Positions 23,327-32,912 of a DNA stretch of 64,000 nt are shown here, one piece after another. A program made the position numbers and the translations under genes. Where the stretch lies: NCBI RefSeq assembly GCF_963678635.1, contig NC_087062.1, positions 47,725,283 to 47,789,282 of the forward strand, given 5' to 3'. The first letter of the stretch is position 1; every line of letters starts with the position of its first letter. The notes beneath the pieces were generated by a model, which searched no databases, was not told the origin of the DNA, and saw only the letters and a list, made by a program, of their open reading frames with translations. The stretch comes from Symsagittifera roscoffensis (taxonomy: Eukaryota; Xenacoelomorpha; Acoela; Convolutidae).

Positions 23327-24157
23327 CTAGAACTCCGTCATTTTATTGAGCTGAGCCACGGAGGCCCCTCCAAAAGATAGAACAGTAGTCTGACCACTCA
23401 TAAAGATTTCGTTCAGATCCCTCGCTAGACTATCTTCAACAACCAATTGACGACTCCCTGGAGGAATTGCCTGGTTGCTTATGGCAGGGTTCCAGCTCAT
23501 GACATTCAAACAGACTCGAGGCTGCTCCGCAGCTACTTGCACGAATAAGTTGCGTACCGCTAATTTCTTTCTGATGTCCACTACGCGAGATCTCAAAGCA
23601 GTCTCGCCACGTGCGGGTCCCGTTGGCACTATGGCTCGTGACGTTCGTTCCGAGCTACTCAAGGAGCGATCAGGGCGTTGGGAAGGGACGACCCTGCCCA
23701 GCGACCGGCCACTGGTCCTGTTGATCTCGTCCATCGTCGCTCTGGCTACCTGATTAAATGACTCCTGAAACTGGGGAGGCAAATAGGTGACTGAAGGATC
23801 CGGTACCGTATTCCTCGAGTTCGAGGCAGATTGTGATGTCGGCTGAGGAGCCTCGGGCTCCCTCGGGGCGCACAGCTCCTGTGCCTTTGTCCTGGGATGT
23901 GTGTCTCTGGATCCATCCGAGGAGTTCGTCGTCGCCAGAACCTCCGGTGACACTTGGCTCGCCCTCGCCATATAAAATTCTTTCAGGTGTCTTATCTCTT
24001 CCTCTTTGAGAGCTATTCGCGTGTCATCATATTTCTTCTTCCACTCGTCTCTTTCTCGAGCTATTGCCTTGTACTCCTCCAGCTTGGCATACAGCTCCCT
24101 CAGGTCCTTTCTTTTCCAACGTCTCAATAGTCTCCGATGTCTGAACCTCCATCTCAC
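23327..24157 (-). pseudogene. Element A coiled coil and SGNH N-terminal half
   Basis: This 276-codon frame starts inside a long coiled coil (LRELYAKLEEYKAIARERD, TRIALKEEEIRHLKEFY). It then has a Pro/Ser-rich linker and the first half of an SGNH domain: VVEDSLARDL (block I, with Glu replacing the usual Gly before Asp-Ser) at about residues 239-248 and SFGGAS (block II). A TAG at 23327-23329 cuts the domain before block III. The true N-terminus lies upstream in another frame (24027-24671), through a frameshift near 24,130. Confidence 0.6.
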
Positions 24158-24671
24158 CCATCTTTACTCTCTTCTGTGAAGGAGCAGCCATTGGAGAATC
24201 TGCTGAGTGTGACGGGACCGGCCCATCACGTGATCGTTTTGCTCCGTTAAGACGCTGCACTGGTCGAACAGGTAAGGGCATCTCACCTAGCCGGTGATCC
24301 CTCTGCTCATCTAGTCCCGGCTCACGAGCCAATTCAAGGCCAGACATTTCTCCTCGCCGCCATCTCATCAGTTTGTTTTGGCCTCTCTCGGTGGTCCCGA
24401 ACTCGCCGTAGGCCAACATTAAGTCCACTTCCGTGGGGCGGTCCCCACGGCCTTCTCTCCCCATTGAATTCAAGAGTGCGAAGGTGAACATCGCCAAATC
24501 CGGGTCTTCTAGTGCAAAATTGCAATCCACCAGACGTTGGTATATCTCGTCTGTCGCCGTTAGGCTCGCTGAGATGAAATCCATCAAATCGTTCGTGTCA
24601 CTCATCTTCCTTCGTGTATGTCTTGTCGCACTCTTCTGATTGTTCAAGGTCAATAAACAAAGTGGGATCAA
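24027..24671 (-). pseudogene. Element A gag-like N-terminal block
   Basis: The likely start is the ATG at about 24,605 (MSDTNDLMDFISASL), preceded by a purine-rich GAAGGAAG context. The first 90 residues form a compact helical domain (EIYQRLVDCNFALEDPDLAM; FALLNSMGREGRG), then come Arg/Pro-rich and basic stretches. After about residue 180 the frame is wrong, and the real protein continues in the coiled-coil frame of 23327-24157. The first 137 codons have a second copy at 25094-25506. Its position as first ORF after a non-coding spacer suggests a Gag-like role, which is inference. Confidence 0.5.
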
Positions 24672-25090
24672 TCAAGATCTAAAAATCAAATCACGACTTA
24701 GAACTATCATTCCAGGCTGTCCCTTTTCTGGGATAAAACATCATTCACATCTTTTAAAAACAATCCATTGAAACTCTATTTCGTTCTTGATTTGAAAGCT
24801 AGCACCAAGGTGGATCGTCCAACTGCGATCTTCTCAAGATATCACAACTGAGCGCTATCACCTTTCGTACCTGGAGTGTTCCAGGCTTCCGTGACATGAA
24901 CATCACTTAAAATATAACCTAACAATAACACAAAATACAAATACCACACATCAACACTATCGCATAACAATCTAATCCCTAATAGTTAACCTGAAATCTG
25001 ATCCTAGTGCCTAACAAAGACTACTTAACACCTAATGTGGCTCTAGCATATGCCCAGACAGCGTTTTTTATGTATGCAGACTTCTAAGTT
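24672..25090 (-). other. Non-coding spacer upstream of the gag-like ORF, possible LTR/promoter region
   Basis: Minus-strand spacer, repeated at 25573-25988, lying between a pol-type ORF (integrase plus macrodomain) and a gag-like ORF. In LTR elements this place is expected to hold an LTR, which would make element A two tandem elements sharing an LTR. I could not find convincing TG/CA ends, a primer-binding site or a polypurine tract, so a plain intergenic spacer in one very long element is equally possible. Confidence 0.35.
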
Positions 25091-25093
25091 GGA

Positions 25094-25506
25094 GAATCTG
25101 CTGAGTGTGACGGGACCAGCCCATCACGCGATCGTTTTGCTCCGATAAGAGGCTGCACTGGTCGAACAGGTAAGGGCATCTCACCTAGCCGGTGGTCCCT
25201 CTGCTCACCTAGTCTCGGCTCACGAGCCAAGTCAAGGCCAGACATTTCTCCTCGCCGTCATCTCATCAGTCGGTTTCGGCCTCTCTCGGTGGTCCCGAAC
25301 TCGCCGTAGGCCAACATTAAGACCACTTCCGTGGGGTGGTCCCCACGGCCTTCTCTTCCCATTGCATTCAAGAGTGCGACGGTGAACATCGCCAAATCCG
25401 GGTCTTCTAGTGCAAAATTGCAATCCACTAGACGTTGGTATATCTCGTCTAGAGTCGTTCCTAGGCTCGATGAGATGAAACCCATCAAATCGTTCGTGTC
25501 ACTCAT
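25094..25506 (-). pseudogene. Duplicated 5-prime fragment of the gag-like ORF
   Basis: Second copy of the first roughly 137 codons of the block at 24027-24671, beginning MSDTNDLMGFISSSL. It includes a short insertion relative to the other copy (TTLDEIYQ versus TDEIYQ) and then changes frame. It ends at the duplication junction at 25091. Confidence 0.6.
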
Positions 25507-26006
25507 CTTCCTTCGTGTATGTTATGTCGCACTCTTCTGATTGTTCAAGGTCAATAAACAAAGTGGGATCAATCAAGATCTAAAAATCAAATCACGACTT
25601 AGAACTATCATTCCAGGCTGTCCCTTTTCTGGGATAAAACATCATTCACATCTTTTAAAAACAATCCATTGAAACTCTCTTTCGTTCTTGATTTGAAAGC
25701 TAGCACCAAGGTGAATTGTCCACCTGCGATTTTCTCAAGATATCACAACTGAGCGCTGTCACCTTTCGTACCTGGAGTGTGTCAGGCTTCCATGACATGA
25801 ACATCACTTAAAATATAACCTAACAATAACACAAAATATAAACACCACACATCAACACTATCGCATAACAATCTAATCCCTAATATTCAACCTAAAACCT
25901 GATCCTAGTGCCTAACAAAGACTACTTAACACCTAATGTGGCTCTAGTATATGCTCAGAAATTTTTTTTTTATGTAAGTAGACTTCTAAGTCTGTCTCTG
26001 AAAATA

Positions 26007-26654
26007 TTAAATATACGAGGGCGTATAGCTCTCTCGGATGCAGTTTTCCCCTATTAGGATCATAAACTGGTAAAGAGAGAGAGAGGTCACTCCTCTCTCA
26101 ACCAGGAAATCCCTAATTCGAGTTAAGGCCAGCACCAAGTTTTCGGGACTTACATGTTGCTTGTTGGTGGCCTTGGTTACAAGAAAACACAAATCTTTAC
26201 CTGGTATCTGTGATGCGACAGGGGGCAGCGCTATCATCCCTCCCACACCAGGCCTCTCCTTCCACAAAAACTCGATATTCTTTTCCTCTCTCTTAAAGTC
26301 AGCCGCTAGTGATGTCTTAAAGCTTACATCTGCAGTTATTGCTATAGCGCACGTACGTTCCGTGAGTATGAAATCCCTGTCCGTGACGAAGACATTGTTT
26401 AATTAGTGGTTTGGCAGCTCAAAGTAAGATTCAAAAACTCGTCCGAATGGTGGTTTTTTAACTTTTTCGCCATCCGTTTCCAGCTCTCCGGTTTCCCTCG
26501 CCAATTTTAAATTTTTAATCATCAGATTTTTGGTGTGGGTGAGTCCTATCCCCACTCCCCGGACAAAAATATCCATCGACGTCGCCGTCGATCGCCCAAG
26601 ATCGAGCAGATCGAGATTGGATTCTGGAACGTGTAAAGGACCATCTGGAGCCAC
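26007..26654 (-). pseudogene. Element A macrodomain-like segment at the Pol C-terminus
   Basis: Two minus-strand open blocks in one frame, separated by an in-frame TAA near 26403, and themselves in frame with the acidic Pol tail at 26733-27341. Features: DIFVRGVGIGLTHTKNLM; then CAIAITADVSFKTSLAADF, VGGMIALPPVAS, KDLCFLVTKAT and LVLALTRIRDFLVERGV. The ordered blocks (Asp and Gly/Ala-rich loop after a strand, central Gly-Gly loop, CFLVTK strand, following helix) match the macrodomain fold, which binds or hydrolyses ADP-ribose derivatives. The last 20 residues are out of frame. The domain call is from pattern only. Confidence 0.6.
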
Positions 26655-26732
26655 CCAGTTGGATTCAGTATTGTCGTAACTGATATATTTGATGCTGTTT
26701 TGGTCGACCCCTTGAATCGTTAAGATGATCTT

Positions 26733-27341
26733 TTACGGGTCTGCTGGCAGATCATGGAGCCATTCGAGTACTCGCAGATTTGTCAATTCTTGATCATGCA
26801 TTTGTTCTGTCTCCGGTCCGAACTCCACTTCCGGTTTAGAGCAATCTTCGATCCAATCCCACTCTGTGTCGTTGACTAGGTCGATCTCTTGTGGCACCAG
26901 CACTTTGTTCAGTCCCACTAGCGAGTCCATCATGTCGCTTAAAAGTATCCTGTCTATGGCAAAATCCTCACCATACGTTTTGTACTTCTTCTTGCCTTTC
27001 CCTCTTTTGCTCTGGTGTGTTTCCATGGTGAAGGGAAAATCAGGCTGTGCTCCTCTGTCAACTTCAGTTTTTTCTGGGCTGTCCCAGTCATCTTCGGCAT
27101 AAGGTAGATCTTCGTCGACCACCTCCACTCGCTCGGTCAATTCCAGGTCCAGTGCTAGATCGCAATTATCTACCACCTCATTCCCGTCGTTTTTGTCACG
27201 CCTGTCTCTTTCATTCTCCTCGCAGGCAGAATCCACTATCAAATAGTCTCCCTCTTGCATGTCAGATGGGATACACCAGTCCTCCGATGAGGCATTGTGC
27301 GGCTTGATGTTTTTGTAATGAGCTGCTCGTCCGGTGCTCAA
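26733..27341 (-). pseudogene. Element A Pol C-terminal acidic extension after GPY/F module
   Basis: Reading on the minus strand from about 27420, KKLRGPFLITEVHQGGRFY is followed by TGA and then STGRAAHYKNIKPHNA. That is the GPY/F module at the end of Ty3/gypsy integrases, with one nonsense codon. The 202-codon open block continues with a strongly acidic region (VVDEDLPYAEDDW and others), a Lys-rich patch (KRGKGKKKYK) and WLHDLPADP, before a TAA. The macrodomain follows in the same frame, so integrase, acidic tail and macrodomain formed one Pol C-terminus. Confidence 0.6.
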
Positions 27342-27418
27342 TCAATAAAAGCGACCTCCTTGGTGTACTTCAGTTATTAGGAATGGACCACGCAATTTTT
27401 TGGTTCCCTTTGGTGGAA

Positions 27419-28440
27419 CTACTTCCTGGAACACCCAGACATAATCTCCGACCAATTAAGTTTTTGCATCTGCATTCCTTTTACCAAATCTCCTTTTTGT
27501 CTGATTTGCGCCTGTTGCGTGTTCCTCCTGCATAAATCATTGAATTCCTGCTGCCTTCTAATCACATCACGTACGTACTTTTTCGGTGCTGTTTTCTTCC
27601 CTTCATAGTCAGGGTAGAAGAACGTTAACGGAAGAATTTTTTCGTTACCAGTTAGCATCATATGCGGACTTATTCCCGTGGTGGAATGCTCTGTGCTGTT
27701 GTAAGCGCCCCTCACTTGCAGCAAGTGTCTATCCCAGTCATCCATGTAGCCTGAGCAATAAACTCTCAACATGGATACCAACCTGCGATTTTGCCCTTAA
27801 ACTAGGCCATTCGTTTGTGGGTGATAAGTGGTCGAGTGGGCCTGTGCCACCTGCGACCTCTTCATTAACTCCTCCGTGAGATCACCCACGAATGCTTTGC
27901 CATTGTCTGATTGGAATGTCATGAGGCAGCCGTGCCTCGCTATCCACATATTTATCAAATGATCGCACGTTTCTTCTGCTGATGTTGTCATGCAGTGTGC
28001 TGCTTCTGCGTATTTCGTGAAATGATCAATCATTACCAGCATTTGCATGTAGCCCGTGGCTGTCATGCATATCTTCGGATGATCAATTTGCACCACCTAG
28101 TTGAACCCTGATGACTATATTGGTTGCAGGGGGAACGTCATTTTCCTAGGGTCCTTTGCCTGTTGACACGACAGGCATGCAGAGATCCACTTTTCCTAGG
28201 CCTTATTTAAACCAGGCCATTCGAAACATTTCTGTATATTGTTGTACACTTTGTCCACGCCTTGATGGCCTATCTGATCATGTGAACGAAAGAGCAATTC
28301 GATCTGGTATAACTGTGGTAACACTATTGAATTGTATTTGTACAGGACTTTGTCCTCTTCCTTGCGTTTACACGCTACGATTTTGTCTTTTTTCAAGTAC
28401 AGCAAGTCTTTTTCTTCAGATAAAATTGCTTCAATAGCTG
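27419..28440 (-). pseudogene. Element A integrase, catalytic Glu codon now a stop
   Basis: Blocks in order on the minus strand: zinc-binding N-terminus (HDQIGHQGVDKVYNN, then KCFEWPGL, then CLSCQQAKDP), catalytic core with first Asp in VQIDHP (about 28082-28084), second Asp in SDNGKAF (27905-27907) and YHPQTNGLV. The next codon, where the catalytic Glu of D-D-35-E belongs, is TAA (27797-27799). The core resumes as YNSTEHSTTGISPHMMLTG and ends in a basic C-terminal part. A TAG also interrupts the zinc domain near 28195. Integrase joins cDNA to host DNA; this copy cannot. Confidence 0.85.
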
Positions 28441-28564
28441 TCTTATAGCTGTCTTATAACTGTGATAATCTTATAGCTGCCTTCCTCTAGATATCAATGG
28501 TCAGGTGCTCCGTTCTCGATCCATTTCTTTAGATTGCTCGTCATTCTATCATTTCGTTGAGCCC

Positions 28565-29636
28565 TCAAGAGGTCCGACAGCCGTGCCTGGCCTTCAGATA
28601 CGTCTTTACCACGTTCAATTGTCCGCTTATTGTCTCCGGGGCATGTGCATCATCCATCAACTTGACACACCATATCTTTTTCAAAGATGTTGCTTCCTGC
28701 ACAGATGGTTCCAGGTTGGTAGGGACGACCGTACCATGTGGAAGTAATCTGGTTGGACGTTTCGACACTTCTTTTGGTTCAAGCTCGTCTGCGGCATTAT
28801 CCACTACAGTGCCCTCCTCATCGGAGGTATACCTGTCTCTGTCCGTGTCCTGATGCATTTCCCGGTCCAACCCGCGCTTTTTCCATTCCACCAACAAGGA
28901 ATGAGTTGCAATCTCCGAGACATCAGATTTGGAGGTAGTTTCTGACGTATTCTCCCAGGAATGAGTCCTTGAGTCATCACTCGAGCCGGTGGAATCTACA
29001 TCATTACATTCCAACTTCTCTGTGATGTTTGTCGACTCCCCGGACAAAATTCTGTCCGTCGAATGCCTTGAATTTGACTCCCCGGACAAGTCGTTCTGTC
29101 CGGGCCCGAATGCGCATGACTCCCGGATAATGTCTCGTCTCCAGAGGAGTTAACCGAGCACGGCTCATACTCTTGTTTTGCCTCAGTGAATTGAACTTTT
29201 CTCGTCACGCTGGACTTTGACTTGACCCTGACTTCCTCAGTGGTATGGACGTTTGTTGCTCCCCAATGTCCCGTGTACGAAGTCCGCAATAAGGCATCCT
29301 TGGGCATCGAGTTCCCTATCTGAATCACTATCGACCGGCAGTCCCGTACAATATCCCGACTCCGGATGGTAGCGGCCTTTTCTCAGTTTTTTCAGTGATG
29401 GTCAACCGTTGCATAGTCTCCATCCACTCTTGATCACGCTGTTCAACTTCTCTGTTTAGCAGGTCACGGAGTTTCAACATTACATCCTGTGCCACGTTCA
29501 CCGTCTTGTTCAGTAGAAATGTGCTGATGATACCCAGCCTGGTCAGTTCTTGTTGAACCAGGATTGATCGAACCAGCGAGTCCGACGGGACCAGATCACT
29601 TCGCGATAACATCTTTATCACCGCAGCAACTTCCAC
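28565..29636 (-). pseudogene. Element A linker upstream of integrase
   Basis: Three overlapping minus-strand frames hold mostly Ser/Thr/Asp/Glu-rich sequence with repeated SGES and SPD-like words, a conserved-looking end (TSLKKIWCVKLMDDAHAP, QLNVVKTYLKARHG) and an N-terminal helical block (LVRSILVQQELTRLGIIST; VMLKLRDLLNREVEQRD). By order this joins RNase H to integrase. RT and RNase H should lie upstream, beyond the insertion point of B-out at 29671, so outside the window if present at all. Confidence 0.45.
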
Positions 29637-29671
29637 GGGAAGTTCGATATGTCCTGGTATGGGATGCCCTG

Positions 29672-30081
29672 TGGAACCTGATCTAAACTACATTTTATGA
29701 TTGGATAAATTAGATATTTTACCAATGTAAAGTATTTAATATTAACCAATCATGATCCATCTAACTAACAATCCACTTATTTGTAAGTGCTGAAATTACT
29801 TGTAATTTCAGCACCAGAGAGATTTGAATTTAACTTAGAAATTAGTTGAACTCTCCCGAGTACTTCAGCAGCCGCAATAAACCAGTATACCCTAGATCTA
29901 TTGAGCCTAGCAGAGACTAGTTAAACAACCTGAGACTAGATAGTATAAGAGTAAGATTAGGATCGGTATTAGACTAAGAAGTTGCACGAATCTATCCGGC
30001 CGAAAATAAGATAGCGTGACGAGCAGACGGTGTACCCTATCCGAAATTACTCTATGAGTTATACACTTCGGTCCTAACTCA
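29672..30081 (+). repeat. B-out 5-prime LTR (410 bp)
   Basis: It has TG...CA ends (TGGAACCTG ... CCTAACTCA) and the same length as the B-in LTRs, differing from them at roughly 13 positions. It carries AATAAA at 29876-29881 (polyadenylation signal), a TATA-like GTATAAGAG near 29945, and a 13-bp-stem inverted repeat at 29787-29814. Two bases after the end, TGGTGCGACC at 30084 is the primer-binding-site candidate. Confidence 0.92.
29787..29814 (+). other. Perfect 13-bp inverted repeat in the LTR
   Basis: GTGCTGAAATTAC and GTAATTTCAGCAC are separated by TT. In both B-in LTRs a single A-to-G change turns one A-U pair into a G-U pair on the sense RNA, so the RNA hairpin would be kept. This could be a stem-loop in the LTR transcript or a palindromic protein-binding site. 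Confidence 0.6.
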
Positions 30082-30083
30082 TC

Positions 30084-30098
30084 TGGTGCGACCATAAG
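30084..30098 (+). other. B-out primer-binding-site candidate
   Basis: TGGTGCGACCATAAG starts with TGG two bases after the LTR end, the standard place for tRNA priming of minus-strand DNA. The same sequence follows the LTR in B-in (minus strand, ending at 51407). I could not match it to a known tRNA 3-prime end. Confidence 0.6.
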
Positions 30099-30168
30099 TC
30101 TCGAACAAGACCTTAATAGCTTAGCATTAACCAATAATAGATTAGAAATTAGACAAAACATTTACAAA

Positions 30169-30402
30169 ATGTTATACGACAATAATTTAATCGAAATGTC
30201 TCTACGACTCAATAGATCAGAGCCAATATTCCGAACGATAACAGAACTACCCGGAATTGGAAGAAGACCTCGAACCAGAGACGACATACGACAAAGCAGA
30301 AACTTACCATATAGTTATATGATAGTTCGGCAAAAGCCAGAACAAACTTTTGTATTTAGAATACTACTAGCAATGAATTTAGATTTTCATTTGCAAACAT
30401 AA
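30169..30402 (+). CDS. B-out leader ORF, 77 aa, unknown, conserved
   Basis: This short ORF starts 88 nt after the LTR and has a clear ATG. It contains a basic Arg-rich centre (GIGRRPRTRDDIRQSRN) and a hydrophobic C-terminal part (FVFRILLAMNLDF). The B-in copy (51089-51322) has the same length and one amino-acid change, Val to Ile. I counted seven base differences between the copies, six of them synonymous, so the peptide appears to be under selection. No family recognised. It could be a small regulatory protein, or a first exon supplying the start codon to downstream genes by splicing, although I see no strong donor inside it. Confidence 0.65.
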   Translation: MLYDNNLIEMSLRLNRSEPIFRTITELPGIGRRPRTRDDIRQSRNLPYSYMIVRQKPEQTFVFRILLAMNLDFHLQT

Positions 30403-31330
30403 AATTTTGAAGTCAATCTTCAAAATCATTTCAGGCGCTAAACAAAATTATTAATAAACAATAACGATTGATAAAAAGATCTCAGATCGTTTTCCAAAAT
30501 TCTGCAGTAATATACAAAAGATGTTTGAAAAATATTTATTGAAAAATAAAAATAAAAATTAGTAGCATGACAATAAATGATTAGTAATTATAAATCATCC
30601 TGTTGTTCCAGCTTCATCGCCTAAACATAACAGCAATCATAAGCTCACTAACATCATAAAAATACTAAATCTATTCTTAACACAAATTTAAAACATTTTA
30701 AACTTAAATTCACTTAATTTTAAAATCAGATCATCAAGGCTTATCCTTGGATCTTAAATCATTTTCTATTTAATTAAATTTAAAACTTGATCATCAAGGC
30801 CTATCCTTGGATCAAAAAGAACAACTTTGTTCTCCCCCACCCACTTAAACGAGTGTCTAACGACCTCAAACGTCGATTCACTATCCAACCCTTTCTAAAA
30901 ACCCAGGACTAATAGAAATTTTTGAACAAAACTAATCATTCAAATTAGGATAAACAGTGAAGAACTTCGGTTATTCATCCTTCACTTGATCCCCCCTCTT
31001 ACCAGACCCAGGATAAATCTTAAACTTAGTAAGTTTAAAATAGTATCTAACGAACTACTCGCGTTCTAATTATACCTGAACCTTGTGGATCGATTTACTA
31101 TTCTCCAACCCTCAACACAATCACTACCCTTAAGTAAGATTAAGTAAGTTAACACCTTAGCTTATACTAGCCACGAGAAAGTATAAAATCATTCTTCGGA
31201 ATCGATATACTTTTCTCCCCAACCCTGAACAAATAGACCCAGGTTAGGCTAACAAAAAAATCGTAAGGACTAACAGTTTAAGCAAATAGAAATCATTTAA
31301 CAACCTTTTGCATCCGTCATCCTAAACCTT
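30403..31330 (+). promoter_or_regulatory. B-out structured 5-prime leader with repeated hairpin modules
   Basis: About 930 nt without a credible ORF. Two copies of an ATCAAGG-TATCCTTGGAT stem-loop lie at 30729-30754 and 30790-30815. Four further stem-loops follow: 30852-30882 (AGTG/CACT), 30956-30986 (AGTGAAG/CTTCACT), 31039-31102 (AATAGTA/TACTATT) and 31175-31217 (GAGAAAGTAT/ATACTTTTCTC). Each is followed by a C-rich CCAACCCT-like or ACCCAGG word. B-in keeps the arrangement. Two GTAAGT donor-like sites (31029 and 31143) are also conserved. Packaging, dimerisation, internal ribosome entry or splicing control are all possible. Confidence 0.55.
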
Positions 31331-31798
31331 ATGTCATTTAAAAACCTAGGAAATAAACAAACAATCGTTTTACACAATTGTGAAATAAATAACAAAAAAT
31401 ACGACCTTGTAATCACACCTCATACACAAACAGTTGGATACATTAGAACAAAACGACAAACATTAAAGAGAAAAATAATAACTAAACAAAGACAAATAAC
31501 ACGAAAAAGATTTTCAAAAAATCGAAACGCATTTTCAGAATCAGAAACCAACAGTTTAGACGAACTTTATAAACTAAAAGAATCAATAGATAAAAATTGC
31601 CCAATTCACGATCAATTATATTTCTCTGACTCAGAAACAACTTCAAATTCATCAAAAAGAGGAAAAAGAAAAATAAAAAAGCAGTATAAACACAAACCAG
31701 TACATTTATACAATTGGAATCAACCAATTAGACACATTGATAATTACATATTAACAGTCATCGAACGAAAAAATGAGCTCAACGCACACCCCAGGTGA
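31331..31798 (+). CDS. B-out ORF1, 155-aa basic protein overlapping gag
   Basis: It starts at the first good ATG after the leader. N-terminal half: a short beta-like part, then a dense Arg/Lys region (RTKRQTLKRK, KQRQITRKRFSKNR). Next come a Ser/Glu/Asp segment (AFSESETNSLDELYKLKES) and a second basic patch (SSKRGKRKIKKQYKHK), then an aromatic C-terminus. The last 26 nt overlap the gag start in another frame. The B-in copy has the same length and about six changes. Two basic patches suggest RNA binding or nuclear targeting, and an analogy with retroviral Rev-type regulators is possible but unproven. No family recognised. Confidence 0.7.
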   Translation: MSFKNLGNKQTIVLHNCEINNKKYDLVITPHTQTVGYIRTKRQTLKRKIITKQRQITRKRFSKNRNAFSESETNSLDELYKLKESIDKNCPIHDQLYFSDSETTSNSSKRGKRKIKKQYKHKPVHLYNWNQPIRHIDNYILTVIERKNELNAHPR

Positions 31799-32912
31799 AG
31801 AAAGTCCAGATGATGATGATATTTTCCCCTTTATCGTAGACGCAACCACTGATAGAGGACAGCATATATTCTGCAAAAATTTACTCTTAAATTTGTTTGA
31901 ACCAGGAATCAGTCCATGTAAAACAGAGTTCCCAGATGTAAAAATCAAAAGACAAATTATCGATCACTATCTAAAAGATATATGTAACCTAACACAACAA
32001 TACGGAATCTACTCCATAGAATTCAGCTCACCAAACCAGAATCACAGTAAATATATAATTCAAACAGACGACCTTGATTTAGAATTCTCAAAAATATTCT
32101 CAGAATATATAAAAAGCATCCAATATCATAACTCACAAAGAGCAAACTCCATATTCACCAATGAAGTTTTTGCGATAATATATAGTTATATCTCGATATT
32201 AGAAAACGAAATCCAGATACCAAATGTCTCACCAACAGAAACATCTAAACATATAAGAGTACGACATGAAATCACACTACTCTCTAGTTTTCTAAATATA
32301 ATTAAAGAAAATTTCACGAAAGATGAAGTTTCACAACATACAAAACACGACTTACAAAAAATCTTGGCATGGTTCATAATAGATTATTTCACACATAATA
32401 TTGATTTAATTTCACAAGCAAGAAAAAATTTTAGACCCCAAAACTCAAACGATGATACTGCCATCACAGAACAATCAGACTATGTTTGGGACCCCGAATG
32501 GTCACATCCCGCATTCATAAACTTCCCACAATCAATCTCAAGTCAAGCAATAAGTACGATATCTTATGTAAGAGATTATGTACGAGTAATACCATTAACC
32601 ATTGATGCAACACCATTAAACTATAATACATTTTTACCCGATATGCAAAATAATAGTTTAAACTCTACAGTCATACACAATGAAAACCTCAATGGAACTA
32701 GGAATCTTACTCAACAAGATATCCAGACACCATCACACTTCATAAATGAAGAAATCGTACACACAACAACTACACAACAAAGTATTTCACCAATACGTCC
32801 AAACTTAACAACACCAAGAAATACAAATTCTTCACAAACACAAGTAACATTACAATCAACCGTTAAACCTTCGGTTGCCCCAAAATATTCACACATGGAT
32901 TACCAAACATAC
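31773..32912 (+). CDS. B-out gag-pol, N-terminal part (380 codons) before the B-in insertion
   Basis: ATG at 31773 inside the end of ORF1. An acidic N-terminus (EESPDDDDIFPF) leads into a long, mainly helical Gag matrix-like domain, then a Thr/Gln/Asn-rich linker ending at MDYQTY. At 32913 the frame meets the LTR of B-in, whose first bases TGA would end translation. The corresponding gag in B-in (46298-49714) is continuous here. The rest of this gene continues at 51824. Only the insertion breaks it in this part. Confidence 0.85.
32909..32912. other. Left 4-bp target duplication (ATAC) of B-in
   Basis: ATAC at 32909-32912 precedes the left LTR and recurs at 51820-51823 after the right LTR. 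B-in shows the uninterrupted gag sequence at this place, with a single ATAC. Confidence 0.92.

Larger units (their letters stand above)
24192..25988. repeat. Tandem duplication, period about 900 bp
   Basis: 24192-25090 and 25092-25988 are two copies (over 95% alike by eye) of one unit that starts GGAGAATCTGCTGAG and ends GACTTCTAAGT. On the minus strand each unit holds about 480 bp of non-coding spacer followed by the first roughly 137 codons of the gag-like ORF. The left copy runs on into the long ORF and the right copy abuts the macrodomain region. Confidence 0.9.
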
